Part shown: in pieces, positions 36,621 through 46,693 of the stretch | Numbering within the stretch: position 1 is the first letter of the stretch | Layout: each line of letters begins with the position of its first letter | Origin: Moritella sp. | GTDB lineage: Bacteria > Pseudomonadota > Gammaproteobacteria > Enterobacterales > Moritellaceae | Length of the DNA: 64,000 bases | Assembly (NCBI RefSeq): GCF_013215705.1 | Contig: NZ_JABSQR010000011.1 | Coordinates: 102,674 to 166,673 of the forward strand | Reading direction: 5' to 3' | Translations under genes and position numbers: made by a program | The notes under the pieces: model-generated | Databases searched by the model: none | What the model was told of the DNA's origin: nothing | The model's input: only the letters and a program-made list of their open reading frames with translations

Positions 36621-39600
36621 ATGGAAAAGAGCATTTTTCAGTATATCTGGAAATATTCTAAAAAAAATCAGTTGGTTCTAACAGCTATCACACTCCTGAC
36701 TTTCCCCATTCTGTACGTTTCGCTAGAGTTACCTAAGCGCATTATCAACGATGCTATTGGCGGAACGGGTGAAGATGTGTCATTGCTGGGCATGACATTA
36801 AGTCAGACCGAATTTTTGATGGTGCTTTGTATTGCTTTTCTATTCGCGGTATTAGCCAATGGGCTGTTGAAAATGCGCCTAAACACCATGAAAGGTGTGT
36901 TGTCGGAACGATTATTACGTCGATTTCGTTTTCAACTGGTCACCCGAATATTGAGATTTCCACGTTCGTATTTCCGCACTACCAGCCAAGGTGAATTGGT
37001 TTCGATGGTGACGTCTGAAGCAGAACCTATGGGTGGATTTATGGGCGATATGCTGTCACAGCCGGTGTTTCAGGCTGGGCAGATGTTGACAATTCTGACG
37101 TTTCTATTTGCCCAGAGCTTCTGGTTTGGGGTTGCGTCCATCGCACTTATTCCGTTGCAGGCATGGATCATCCCCAAATTACAGCGCCAGATTAATGTGT
37201 TGAATAAAGCAAGAATACAAGAAATTCGCAAATTAGCAGCTGATATTGGCGAAACAGCAGCAGGTGTCAGCGATATTCGTATGAACGGCGGGATGCGTCA
37301 CAGACTGTCACTGTTTTCTAATCGTTTGGGTAACCTGTTCGGCATTCGTTTTCAGATTTATCAAAAGAAATTTTTTATGAAGTTCCTGAACAACTTCATC
37401 AACCAATTAACACCGTTCTTTTTCTATTCTGTTGGTGGCTATTTAGCGATCAAAGGAGAGATCACAGTTGGTGCCTTGGTTGCCGCGCTCGCAGCCTACA
37501 AAGACCTGTCTTCGCCTTGGAAAGAGCTGTTGACTTATTACAACCAAACCCAAGATATGGCGCTGCGCTGGGAAGTGGTGATCGAACGTTTCGCGCCAAA
37601 TACACTGGTAAGAGACGAGTTATTTGATGGCGAGCCTGATACGGTGACCAGCCTTAATGGCGATATCGAACTGAAGCGTGTGACGGTATCCGATGAAGAC
37701 GGACATTCGGTACTGGAAGATATTAGCTTAACCATTCCCAAAGGCGCACGCGTTGCAATCAAGACAAATAATGAGGCTACGGCACTTGCGTTTGCTGATT
37801 TATTAACACGTGAGGTGATTCCACAAAGAGGAACAGTGCAGATAGCAGGGTATGAGATGAATGATTTGCATCAAACAGTGATCGCCAATCGCATCGGATA
37901 TGCCAGCTCCAAACCTCATATTTTTCAAGGGACACTCGGTGAAAACCTGTTAATGCCATTTAATTATGCGCCTATCTTACGCGAGAATATTTCGGTTGAT
38001 GTGGCCGATTGGCAACAAGAGTCCGCGCGCGCAGGTAACAGTGTTGATCCATTTGAATCTGACTGGGTTGCGCCCCAAATGGCTGGATTTAAATCCTATG
38101 ATGAGATCAAAGACTGGTGGTTCCAGTTGGTTGAAGCCATGGGTACCGACGACATGATGGTGCGCAGGGGGTTACGATCACGCCTTGATCCAGACACTCA
38201 GCAAGAACTGATAGCAGCGATTGTACAATTGCGTCCCGAAATAGCCAAACGCTTAGCAACAGCGGGTGTGGATGATATTGTGCATGCCTTTCACCCTGAG
38301 AAATTCAACCCTGTATCACCCTTGGGTAGCAACCTACTTTATGCTGTGCCTACAAAAATGCTGACACAAGTCACCCTGTCACAAGAAGACAATTTCGTAC
38401 AGATGTTGGAGGATGAAGGGATTGCCGATTACCTTGCACACATGTCTGCCAATCTAATCGAAGGACTGACCGAAACATTTGGAATAGATGGTACTGATCA
38501 TCCGTTATTTCGCCGTTTGAATATAAATGAAGATCTTTATCATCGGCTTAGAGTGATCGTAGCAAAAAGACGCTTAGTTGGTCAAAGTGGTTTGTCGCAC
38601 GAAGATTTTGCATTGATGTTGACGGTACCCTTTGCGTTTTCTGCCGAACAGATTGGACCCTCTTTCACTGATGAGTTCAAAGCGCGGATTGTGCAAATTA
38701 GGATGAAAAGTGCCGCGGAGATGGTTGTAAAGTTAGATGGCTTGTTTAAGCCAATTGATCCACAACAATATTTTCCTGTTATGTCGGTGCTTGGCAATGC
38801 GATTTTTGGCCGTATTTCAAGTTTGGCTGGTGCCCGTGAGAAGTTGATTGAAGATACGATTGTTGATGTCCTGACGGAGCATGGTCTAAGGCGACTGGTC
38901 GCGCAATCCCTATATGATGTTGCGACCACCCAAGGGGGAGAAAATCTTCCCGCAGTGTTCAGGGAACGTTTAGCATTCAGCCGTGCCGGGATCAAGAAGC
39001 CTGATATTCTGATCCTTCGAAATGCATTAGCTAGTCACGACGGTGAGGCTCGTGCGTTGACGCGCGAACGTATTAGTGAATTGATGCCTGACACCACCCA
39101 GATTTTCATTGAAAACCACTTCCCCAATCCAGAAAGTTATGATTTGTTTGTCGATATTGTGGATGGGCGCATTGATGGTATTGCACGTCAAGATGAACTT
39201 CAAGATGAAGATGCGCGTCAGGATCTGAACCGTAAATTACGCGTGGTCGCACAGACAGAATTATTTGCAGGGCTTGATCGAAAACAACAACGCCTACTCG
39301 CATTTAGTGCCCAATGGCACAAAGTAAAAGCGGGAACCGTGATTTTCAAAGCAGGTCAAGAAGCAGATGCATCCTATCTGTGTGTTAAGGGTTTATCAGG
39401 GTTATATTGGCCAGAAAGTGAAGGCGAGAAACACTTGGTATCAGAAATTCTACCTGGGCGGTTGATCGGAGATTTGGCCCTCATCAATAACGAGCCACGT
39501 CTATTAGACTTAATTTCGATAGAAGACAGTGTATTTCTACGTATTGGTGCTACTGAGTTACTGGCTGTGATCGAAAATGACGCGATGGTAGCGACAAGCT

Positions 39601-39719
39601 TGTTACGCTCAGTTGCTGGACACTTATCAGAGACTGCGACAAGTCTACGGGCAATGCGAGCATTTGCAGCTGAACGAGGGATCGATTTCACTGAATTTGA
39701 CGAAAGGGATGAGGGTTAA
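36621..39719 (+). CDS. ABC exporter-like protein with degenerate ATPase domain, large insertion and cyclic-nucleotide-binding domain
   Basis: 1032 residues. Residues 1-330 form an ABC-exporter membrane domain of about six helices. Residues 345-850 are an ABC nucleotide-binding fold in which every key motif is lost. The Walker A position reads AIKTNNEATA (379-388) with no GKS/T; the signature region reads GENLPAVFRERLAFSRAG (773-790) instead of LSGGQ; Walker B reads PDILILRNALASHD (794-807), with Arg-Asn in place of Asp-Glu. About 300 residues are inserted between the Q-loop region and the signature. Residues 875-1010 are a cNMP-binding (Crp-like) domain. It is probably not an active ATPase. 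The gene is single, and its richer G+C look hints at transfer. Confidence 0.8.
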   Translation: MEKSIFQYIWKYSKKNQLVLTAITLLTFPILYVSLELPKRIINDAIGGTGEDVSLLGMTLSQTEFLMVLCIAFLFAVLANGLLKMRLNTMKGVLSERLLRRFRFQLVTRILRFPRSYFRTTSQGELVSMVTSEAEPMGGFMGDMLSQPVFQAGQMLTILTFLFAQSFWFGVASIALIPLQAWIIPKLQRQINVLNKARIQEIRKLAADIGETAAGVSDIRMNGGMRHRLSLFSNRLGNLFGIRFQIYQKKFFMKFLNNFINQLTPFFFYSVGGYLAIKGEITVGALVAALAAYKDLSSPWKELLTYYNQTQDMALRWEVVIERFAPNTLVRDELFDGEPDTVTSLNGDIELKRVTVSDEDGHSVLEDISLTIPKGARVAIKTNNEATALAFADLLTREVIPQRGTVQIAGYEMNDLHQTVIANRIGYASSKPHIFQGTLGENLLMPFNYAPILRENISVDVADWQQESARAGNSVDPFESDWVAPQMAGFKSYDEIKDWWFQLVEAMGTDDMMVRRGLRSRLDPDTQQELIAAIVQLRPEIAKRLATAGVDDIVHAFHPEKFNPVSPLGSNLLYAVPTKMLTQVTLSQEDNFVQMLEDEGIADYLAHMSANLIEGLTETFGIDGTDHPLFRRLNINEDLYHRLRVIVAKRRLVGQSGLSHEDFALMLTVPFAFSAEQIGPSFTDEFKARIVQIRMKSAAEMVVKLDGLFKPIDPQQYFPVMSVLGNAIFGRISSLAGAREKLIEDTIVDVLTEHGLRRLVAQSLYDVATTQGGENLPAVFRERLAFSRAGIKKPDILILRNALASHDGEARALTRERISELMPDTTQIFIENHFPNPESYDLFVDIVDGRIDGIARQDELQDEDARQDLNRKLRVVAQTELFAGLDRKQQRLLAFSAQWHKVKAGTVIFKAGQEADASYLCVKGLSGLYWPESEGEKHLVSEILPGRLIGDLALINNEPRLLDLISIEDSVFLRIGATELLAVIENDAMVATSLLRSVAGHLSETATSLRAMRAFAAERGIDFTEFDERDEG

Positions 39720-39862
39720 GTGTTGAATGGCGTTCAAGTTTCGAGTCAGCGAATAGCAAAGAAGTCGCTGAGTTCTGTGACCCGATTTACCAAGCGCTAT
39801 TATCTGCACTGCAAGAAACATACTCTTAGCTACAAAAATGTAACCTTTAACAAAATAGTCGT

Positions 39863-39892
39863 TAAAAAGGAAGCATTTCAGCTTCCTTTGAT
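39863..39892. terminator. Terminator between the ABC-like gene and the betaine-binding-protein gene
   Basis: AAAGGAAGC pairs with GCTTCCTTT across ATTTCA, with an A run on the left and a T-rich right side, so it can terminate both convergent genes. The rest of this gap contains no supported gene. Confidence 0.7.
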
Positions 39893-39950
39893 TATTAATT
39901 TGTCAGTCATTACTAACCAACAATTCCACATGAGTAAGGCGTGTTAGCGA

Positions 39951-40967
39951 TTATAAATCAGCTAACGCAATCTCAACTTTTTTAACCACGTTCTTCGGCA
40001 CCCACTGACTCCACATCGCTTTATTGTTCAATAAGAAGTGTTCTGCGGCATAGTCACCATCAGCTTGCTCTTCTTGTATCCATGCCAACTGCTGATTCAT
40101 TTGCATATTAGTAAATGAACGTTTAGACAGGTACTGCATCACCTCAGGCTCTCTTTTTGAAAAGCTGGTTGTGACAATCGTCTGTACAGGAGCGGCAGGA
40201 TAATCCGTCACTTTCGGGTTTTCACAATCTTCGATGATGGTACAGTTTTCAAATTCTTCACGATTAAAACCAGTGCCAAAATCAACGCGTACCATATCGT
40301 ACTTATCCATGATCGCGGTTGGCGACCAATAATAGCCAAACCATGCTTCTTTATTTTCGTACGCTTTAACCATAGAGCCCGCTAATCCAGCACCGGACCC
40401 TGGATCAACTAAGTCAAAGCCGTAATCAGCCAGATCCATCGCGTTGAATAAGTTGGTGGTTGAGATCTGACAAGTCCAGCCTGCTGGGCAAGCCATGAAA
40501 GCAGAACGACTTGGATCTTCGGGGTGTTTGAATAATTTAGCATTAGCCTTGATACCCGCTAACGTAGCCAAAGATGGATCTTTCGCTACCATATAGGCTG
40601 GGACCCAAAAACCAGAAACCGCACCGTCAGACAGTAAATCACCAGCAACAACAATACGACCTTCTTCGCCACCTTTAACTAATGTCGCTCGGATCTGGTT
40701 TGTCCAAAATTCGGGCGCAATATCAGGCGTATTTTTTTCAATCATTGACGCTGCTGTTATTGTCGAATTACCCGGCACTATTTCAACATCACAATCATAG
40801 CCATGCTCTAAAATAAAAGCATCAATATTGGCGACTAAGGTTGCACTACCCAAATTCATATCTGCAATAGTCACTGAACCACACTCAGCTGTGAACGTAT
40901 TCTCTGCTGCAAACGAACTAAAAGATGCCATGGTTAACAGCATTGCTAAAGGCGCTTTTTTAAACAT
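39951..40967 (-). CDS. Glycine betaine/choline-type ABC transporter substrate-binding protein (orphan)
   Basis: 338 residues with a signal peptide cleaved after SFAAE (about residue 20). It is an OpuAC/ProX-type periplasmic binding protein: SVTIADMNLGSATLVANIDAFIL, PDIAPEFWTNQIR, and YYWSPTAIMDKYDMVRVDFG with aromatic residues of the kind that cage quaternary amines. Two Cys pairs (CPAGWTC and NCTIIEDC) suggest disulphides. No permease or ATPase gene is adjacent, so it either serves a transporter elsewhere or acts in sensing. The exact ligand is not determined. Confidence 0.82.
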   Translation of the reverse strand: MFKKAPLAMLLTMASFSSFAAENTFTAECGSVTIADMNLGSATLVANIDAFILEHGYDCDVEIVPGNSTITAASMIEKNTPDIAPEFWTNQIRATLVKGGEEGRIVVAGDLLSDGAVSGFWVPAYMVAKDPSLATLAGIKANAKLFKHPEDPSRSAFMACPAGWTCQISTTNLFNAMDLADYGFDLVDPGSGAGLAGSMVKAYENKEAWFGYYWSPTAIMDKYDMVRVDFGTGFNREEFENCTIIEDCENPKVTDYPAAPVQTIVTTSFSKREPEVMQYLSKRSFTNMQMNQQLAWIQEEQADGDYAAEHFLLNNKAMWSQWVPKNVVKKVEIALADL

Positions 40968-41172
40968 AATAAAACCTCAAATTAAACTAGGTATATTGAT
41001 TAAATACATTTAACGATATTGTACTCATTATTTTCCACTAAACCTTCATTTTCACTAAAATATGTGAATTTACCAGTCAAATTCAGAAAGTTAGTTGCAA
41101 ACGATAATATGATTGGCGCTTATTCAAACATACACAATACTTAATATAAATGAGTGGATAAGGATGCCAAGC

Positions 41173-42900
41173 GTGAAACGTGAATCAATGGAATTTGATG
41201 TTGTCATTGTCGGTGCGGGTCCAGCGGGATTGTCTGCGGCCTGTCGCTTGCGTCAACTTGCGCTAGGATCTGACACCGAACTGAGCGTTTGCGTTCTCGA
41301 AAAAGCGGCCGATATCGGTGGCCATATCCTTGCGGGTACTATCTTTGAAACCCACGCATTAGACGAACTTTTCCCCGACTGGAAAAACTTAAACACACCA
41401 GTGACTAACACAGTCAAACAAGATGATACCTGGTTACTCAAAAATGCAACCACAGCCCGCCGCGTCCCTCGTATGTTAGTGCCATCAAGCTTAGACAACA
41501 AACATAACTATATCATCAGTCTTGGCGATTTATGTATTTGGTTAGCCAAGCAAGCTGAAGATTTGGGTGTTGAGATATTCACTGGTTTTGCCGCTAATGA
41601 ATTTACATTTGATAACGATGGCAGCGTCAAAGGAGTGATCACGGGGGACATGGGGCGAGACAAACACGGTAATAAAAAAGACAATTTTATGCCGGGCATG
41701 GAACTCATTGGCAAATATACTTTAGTCACCGAAGGATCTCGCGGTCATTTAGGCAAACAATTAATCGAAAAATACCAGTTAGATAAAGACGCCGATCCAC
41801 AGCATTACGGACTGGGCATTAAAGAACTGTGGCAAATAGACCCAGCCCTTCATAATCCGGGATTAGTCATGCACAGCATCGGCTGGCCACTAGCTGAACA
41901 CGGAGCCACTGGTGGTGCGTTTCTCTATCACGTTGACAAAGATCAGGTTTATGTCGGTCTCATCACCGATTTAAACTACCAAAATCCCTACCTCAGTCCT
42001 TTCGAAGAATTTCAACGCCTTAAATTACACCCCACGTTCAGCCGCTATCTAAAAGGTGGCAAACGCCTTGCTTACGGCGCAAGAACCATCACCAAGGGTG
42101 GTTATAACAGCCTCCCTAAGATGGTGTTCCCCGGTGGCCTATTACTGGGTTGTGATGCGGGTACTTTGAATGTAGCTAAATTAAAGGGCACGCATACCGC
42201 AATGAAAACGGGCATGATAGGTGCTGAAGCTGTGTTTGCAGCAATGGCGTTAAATAGCGATAAAGCCAACGAAAAACGAGAGCAAGAACAAGACTTAAAT
42301 AAAGCGTTAAACAAGAATACAAAATTGAATGAAGAGATCGGTGCAGGCAACAGCCTCGAACATTTCACCTTATTGTATAAAGCGTCATGGGTGTATCAAG
42401 AGTTATACCAATCCCGTAATTTTGCCCCCATCACCCACAGATGTAATGCCATGTTAGGCGTGACTTGGTTTGAACAGAACATACTGCATAAAAGCTTACC
42501 CTTTACCCTACACGATTCAAAACCAGACCATTGCCAATTACAAAACGTCACTCGATCTTCAGCAATCACTTACCCTAAACCAGATAACCTTTTAACCTTT
42601 GACCGCCTAAGTTCGGTGTTTTTAGCTAATATACAACACGATGCCGAGCAGCCATGCCATCTTAAACTTACCGACCCCAGTATACCTATGTGTACTAACC
42701 TACCCAACTTTGCAGAGCCTGCGCAACGTTATTGCCCTGCTGCAGTTTATGAAATAGTCATGATAGATAAAGAAGTAAAGTTCCAAATCAATGCTGAAAA
42801 CTGCATCCACTGTAAAGCTTGCGACATAAAAGATCCGTCACAAAACATCGTGTGGACACCACCGGAAGGCGGCAGCGGGCCCAATTATTCAGGCATGTAA
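41173..42900 (+). CDS. Electron transfer flavoprotein-ubiquinone oxidoreductase
   Basis: About 575 residues. The N-terminal FAD-binding motif DVVIVGAGPAGLSAACRLR is followed by the ETF-QO core (GGHILAGTIFE, SIGWPLAEHGATGGAFLYH, GCDAGTLNVAKLKGTHTAM). A C-terminal 4Fe-4S ferredoxin domain has RYCPAAVYEI and NCIHCKACDIKDPSQNIVW. It takes electrons from EtfAB to the quinone pool at the membrane. The GTG at 41173 (KRESMEFDVV) matches the family N-terminus and has AAGGA nine bases upstream; the ATG at 41164 sits too close to that site. It is slightly longer than usual because of an insertion at about 375-400. Confidence 0.92.
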   Translation: MKRESMEFDVVIVGAGPAGLSAACRLRQLALGSDTELSVCVLEKAADIGGHILAGTIFETHALDELFPDWKNLNTPVTNTVKQDDTWLLKNATTARRVPRMLVPSSLDNKHNYIISLGDLCIWLAKQAEDLGVEIFTGFAANEFTFDNDGSVKGVITGDMGRDKHGNKKDNFMPGMELIGKYTLVTEGSRGHLGKQLIEKYQLDKDADPQHYGLGIKELWQIDPALHNPGLVMHSIGWPLAEHGATGGAFLYHVDKDQVYVGLITDLNYQNPYLSPFEEFQRLKLHPTFSRYLKGGKRLAYGARTITKGGYNSLPKMVFPGGLLLGCDAGTLNVAKLKGTHTAMKTGMIGAEAVFAAMALNSDKANEKREQEQDLNKALNKNTKLNEEIGAGNSLEHFTLLYKASWVYQELYQSRNFAPITHRCNAMLGVTWFEQNILHKSLPFTLHDSKPDHCQLQNVTRSSAITYPKPDNLLTFDRLSSVFLANIQHDAEQPCHLKLTDPSIPMCTNLPNFAEPAQRYCPAAVYEIVMIDKEVKFQINAENCIHCKACDIKDPSQNIVWTPPEGGSGPNYSGM

Positions 42901-42949
42901 TAAGCCCCTCCCTTATGATCGTACCCTACTATTCATAAACGTCAGATAT

Positions 42950-42983
42950 AAAAAAACGCCACTAATCAATGATTAGTGGCGCT
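42950..42983. terminator. Bidirectional terminator between ETF-QO and glpD
   Basis: A perfect 12-bp inverted repeat CGCCACTAATCA / TGATTAGTGGCG has A7 on the left, giving a T run on the minus strand. It serves glpD best and ETF-QO in the other direction. Confidence 0.85.
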
Positions 42984-43020
42984 TAATTAAGCTGTTTAAT
43001 TAGCGCCGTGAATTACGCAA

Positions 43021-44580
43021 TTAACCAACTTTATCTAGCTTTACTGGGTTTTGCTTTACCACTTTTGCATTGACGTAGTCAGCAACAGCCGCTTGCTGTT
43101 CTTTGCTTAAGTACAGCCCAAGCTTAGTACGACGCCATAAAACGTCTTCCGCTTTCTTAGCAAATTCATTTTCAATTAAGTAATCAATTTCACGGCTATA
43201 AACACCTTGGCCAAAGTGAATACCGAAATCAGCTTCAGATGTACAACCCGCGAATAAGTCCCAAGAATCTGTACCAAACTGATTAACATAACGCTTTGCT
43301 GTTTCAGGGTTTAACCATAAATGCTGTGAACAGATGTTTTCAACTAACTGTGTACGTGGGTAGTTAAAATCACCGCCAGGAAGCGCTGTATCAGCTGTCC
43401 ATGAATCACCCATTTTATCGAAGTACGGTGAAATTAGTTTCATTGCCGACTCCGCCAGTTTACGGTAAGTCGTTAACTTGCCACCGAAGATAGATAACAA
43501 TGGCGCTTGTGTGCCTTCTTGCTCAATTTCCAATGTGTAATCACGGGTGATTGCTTGTGGAGATGAAGATTCGTCATCACACAGTGGACGCACGCCGCTG
43601 TAAGTCCAAACCACATCACTTGGGTTAAGTTGCTTAACAAAATGCTCGTTTACCACTTCAATCAGGTAATCAACCTCGTCATCAGAGATCGCGACTTTAC
43701 GTGGGTCGCCAACATATTCAACATCTGTCGTACCGATAATAGAAAAGTCTTCCATGTAAGGAATAACAAAAACAATACGGTTATCTTTGTTTTGTAGAAT
43801 GTAAGCTTGCTCTTCGTCATGAATACGCGGTACAACGATATGTGAACCTTTCACCAAACGAATGTTACGTGGGGACTCTTCTTCCATACTGTCATCGAAG
43901 AATTGTTTAACCCAAGGACCCGCTGCGTTCACTAATGCACGCGCAGTACGCTCAAAACGGACATTGGTTTGCTCGTTTAACATAGTGACTTGCCATAAAC
44001 CATCTTTACGAACGGCTTTTTCTACACGGCAATAGTTTTCAACTTCGGCGCCGTTACGTTGTGCGGCCATGGCATTTAGGATCACTAAACGCGCATCATC
44101 AACCCAGCAATCTGAATATTCAAAACCTTTGGTAATTTCTTTTTTAAGTAAGCCTGATTTAGCTAAATTTATTTGTTTACTGCCTTCTAACGTTGTACGT
44201 TTACCCAAGTTGTCATACAAGAACAAGCCAGCACGAATGAGTAATGCAGGACGTAAAAAAGGACGATGTGGTAAACGGAAACGCATTGGTTTAACAATAT
44301 GTGGCGCTTTCTTAAGTAATACTTCACGTTCTGCTAGTGCTTCAGATACCAGGCGAAACTCGTAATGTTCAAGGTAACGTAAACCACCATGAATTAATTT
44401 AGAGCTTGCTGATGACGTGGCTGAAGCAAAATCGGCGGCTTCATATAAACCAACAGTTAGGCCTCTGCCTGCAGCATCTGCAGCAATACCAGCACCATTA
44501 ATACCGCCGCCTACCACGATCAGGTCTAACACTTTATTGTTTACGTCATTGGTCATTACTTTCTGATTTCCATTATTCAT
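43021..44580 (-). CDS. glpD: Aerobic glycerol-3-phosphate dehydrogenase
   Basis: 519 residues, an FAD enzyme on the inner membrane that oxidises glycerol-3-phosphate to dihydroxyacetone phosphate, passing electrons to quinone. The FAD motif DLIVVGGGINGAGIAADAAGRG (about 19-40), ASATSSASSKLIHGGLRYLE and the later SIIGTTDVEYVGDP and SIFGGKLTTYRKLAE are family hallmarks. An alternative start eight codons downstream (MTNDVNNK) is possible. Its upstream region has several GlpR-like half-sites. It uses glycerol-3-phosphate from GlpK or from the Ugp importer. Confidence 0.93.
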   Translation of the reverse strand: MNNGNQKVMTNDVNNKVLDLIVVGGGINGAGIAADAAGRGLTVGLYEAADFASATSSASSKLIHGGLRYLEHYEFRLVSEALAEREVLLKKAPHIVKPMRFRLPHRPFLRPALLIRAGLFLYDNLGKRTTLEGSKQINLAKSGLLKKEITKGFEYSDCWVDDARLVILNAMAAQRNGAEVENYCRVEKAVRKDGLWQVTMLNEQTNVRFERTARALVNAAGPWVKQFFDDSMEEESPRNIRLVKGSHIVVPRIHDEEQAYILQNKDNRIVFVIPYMEDFSIIGTTDVEYVGDPRKVAISDDEVDYLIEVVNEHFVKQLNPSDVVWTYSGVRPLCDDESSSPQAITRDYTLEIEQEGTQAPLLSIFGGKLTTYRKLAESAMKLISPYFDKMGDSWTADTALPGGDFNYPRTQLVENICSQHLWLNPETAKRYVNQFGTDSWDLFAGCTSEADFGIHFGQGVYSREIDYLIENEFAKKAEDVLWRRTKLGLYLSKEQQAAVADYVNAKVVKQNPVKLDKVG

Positions 44581-44603
44581 ACTAAACTCACTTTAATACA
44601 TTC

Positions 44604-44752
44604 TTGTTTGAGCGAACGACCGCTATCGAACATCTGCAACTAATATAGAACACTTTTCTATTAAAATCACCACTTACTTTCGAATTCGCGCATTAAACCT
44701 TACAATTCGAACATTTAATTTTGAATTTAATCGACCATAAACGCTCGAATGA
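44604..44752. promoter_or_regulatory. Cluster of GlpR-like half-sites upstream of glpD
   Basis: TTGTTTGAGCGAACGA (44604-44619) is a near-palindrome. TATCGAACAT (44624-44633) equals half of the E. coli GlpR operator consensus, and ATTCGAACATT (44705-44715) and CGCTCGAAT (near 44742) are further half-sites. Their density suggests repression of glpD by a GlpR-type regulator. No glpR gene lies in the window. The rest of this 347-nt gap holds no gene. Confidence 0.5.
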
Positions 44753-44927
44753 CTATTAACATTAAAACTATGTCCACGTGATGACAAAAATAGACCAAAT
44801 AATGCTAAAAAACATAAAAAATCCAAAAAAAAGAGCGCCACTATATAAACACTTTCTATTTATATAACCGGCACTCTTTCTATTTAGACTAGGATGATGG
44901 CCTACTGGCAATCAAACTCAAACACTA

Positions 44928-46460
44928 TTACAGTAAATCATCTTCTTCGTCATGACCTTCAGACCATGATTGTGCTGCTTTAACAGCACGTTTCCAACCA
45001 CGGTAACGACGTTGACGTTTCACTTCATCATCGTGCGGTACAAATGATTTTTCGATAACAGCTTTATCAGAAAGTTCATCTAGACTATCCCAGAAACCAA
45101 CAGCCAGACCAGCAAGATATGCAGCACCTAGCGCAGTTACTTCTGTTACAGCCGGACGTAATACCGTTGTATTTAGTACATCAGCTTGGAATTGCATTAG
45201 GAAGTTATTCGCTACTGCGCCACCATCTACACGTAATTCAGCCAACTTAATACCTGAATCTGCTTGCATTGCATCTAATACATCACGTGTTTGATAGGCA
45301 ATACTTTCTAGTGTTGCACGGATAATGTGATTGGCACCCACACCACGTGTTAGACCAACGATCGTACCACGTGCATATGCATCCCAGTACGGAGCGCCTA
45401 AACCAGTAAATGCAGGAACAACATAAACACCATTCGAAGTCTCAACTTTAGTCGCAAAGTATTCAGAATCTTTTGCATCTGAAAGTAATTTCATTTCGTC
45501 ACGTAGCCATTGGATAGAAGCACCACCCATGAATACCGCGCCTTCAAGTGCGTATGCAACTTCACCGCGTGGACCACATGCTAACGTAGTTAATAGACCA
45601 TTCTGAGATGTTACTTTTTCTTTACCCGTGTTCATTAATAAGAAACAACCAGTACCATAAGTGTTTTTCGCTTGACCTTGCTCTACACACATTTGACCAT
45701 AAAGTGCAGCTTGTTGATCACCGGCAATACCAGCTAGAGGGATACGCGTACCGCCCTTACCACCGATGTTCATTTGACCGTACACTTCTGAAGAAGATTT
45801 CACTTCAGCCATCATTGATAATGGAATATCAAGAATTTTAAGTAATTTCTCATCCCACTGTAGTGTATTGATGTTAAACAACATTGTACGAGATGCGTTA
45901 GTGTGGTCTGTTACATGAACTTTGCCTTGTGACATTTTCCAAACTAACCAAGTATCAACGGTACCGAACAGTAGTTTACCTGCTTCAGCGTCTTCACGTG
46001 CACCCTCTACATTATCAAGGATCCATTTAATTTTTGTACCTGAGAAGTACGGGTCAACAACCAGACCAGTATTTTCACGAACATATTCTTCAAAACCTGC
46101 ATCTTGTGCTTTTAATTTATCGCACATATCTGCAGTACGACGACACTGCCATACGATTGCGTTATAAACTGGCTTGCCTGTTTCTTTATTCCAAACAATG
46201 GTGGTTTCACGTTGGTTAGTAATACCGATAGCGGCGATTTCATCGCTGGTGATACCTGTTTTCGCTAACACTTCAACTAATACTGAACTCTGAGTTGCAT
46301 AAATTTCAAGTGGATCATGTTCAACCCAACCGGCTTGCGGATAGATTTGCGTAAATTCACGTTGAGAAACGCTGACAATATTTGCATCGTGGTCAAGAAT
46401 AACGGCACGAGAACTAGTTGTACCTTGGTCTAAAGCAATAATGTATTTTTTCTCAGTCAT
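44928..46460 (-). CDS. glpK: Glycerol kinase
   Basis: 510 residues of the FGGY sugar-kinase family. The N-terminal phosphate loop [18 protein letters not shown] (about 6-23), the [16 protein letters not shown] substrate segment, [13 protein letters not shown], and the second domain motif [17 protein letters not shown] are complete. It phosphorylates glycerol imported by GlpF. An AGGACTT-type site lies before the ATG. The short acidic tail HDEEDDLL is typical of marine gammaproteobacterial GlpK. The 233-nt gap to glpF is AT-rich with no gene. Confidence 0.95.
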   Translation of the reverse strand: MTEKKYIIALDQGTTSSRAVILDHDANIVSVSQREFTQIYPQAGWVEHDPLEIYATQSSVLVEVLAKTGITSDEIAAIGITNQRETTIVWNKETGKPVYNAIVWQCRRTADMCDKLKAQDAGFEEYVRENTGLVVDPYFSGTKIKWILDNVEGAREDAEAGKLLFGTVDTWLVWKMSQGKVHVTDHTNASRTMLFNINTLQWDEKLLKILDIPLSMMAEVKSSSEVYGQMNIGGKGGTRIPLAGIAGDQQAALYGQMCVEQGQAKNTYGTGCFLLMNTGKEKVTSQNGLLTTLACGPRGEVAYALEGAVFMGGASIQWLRDEMKLLSDAKDSEYFATKVETSNGVYVVPAFTGLGAPYWDAYARGTIVGLTRGVGANHIIRATLESIAYQTRDVLDAMQADSGIKLAELRVDGGAVANNFLMQFQADVLNTTVLRPAVTEVTALGAAYLAGLAVGFWDSLDELSDKAVIEKSFVPHDDEVKRQRRYRGWKRAVKAAQSWSEGHDEEDDLL

Positions 46461-46693
46461 TATGAAGTCCTTTTAATTTCATTTGGTAGAGTACTTTATA
46501 CTTAGTGTTTAAAGTAATAGGTCTTATTTTATTATTTATTTATCTATATATTTAAATATACACCCAAGCAAATTTATGATGTTACGTATTGATTTTACTT
46601 ATTTATTTTAGTTATTCGTTGTAAATAATATCGTATTCAAAGTTGCTTAGGTATTATTCAACATTTATTAAACAATGATTCATCGTTGCCAAA

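Noticed and set aside
39718..39828. Short frame EWRSSFESANSKEVAEFCDP after the ABC-like gene
   Set aside because: It looks protein-like and could be debris of a former downstream gene, but it has no start codon and only about 35 codons, so no annotation is supported.
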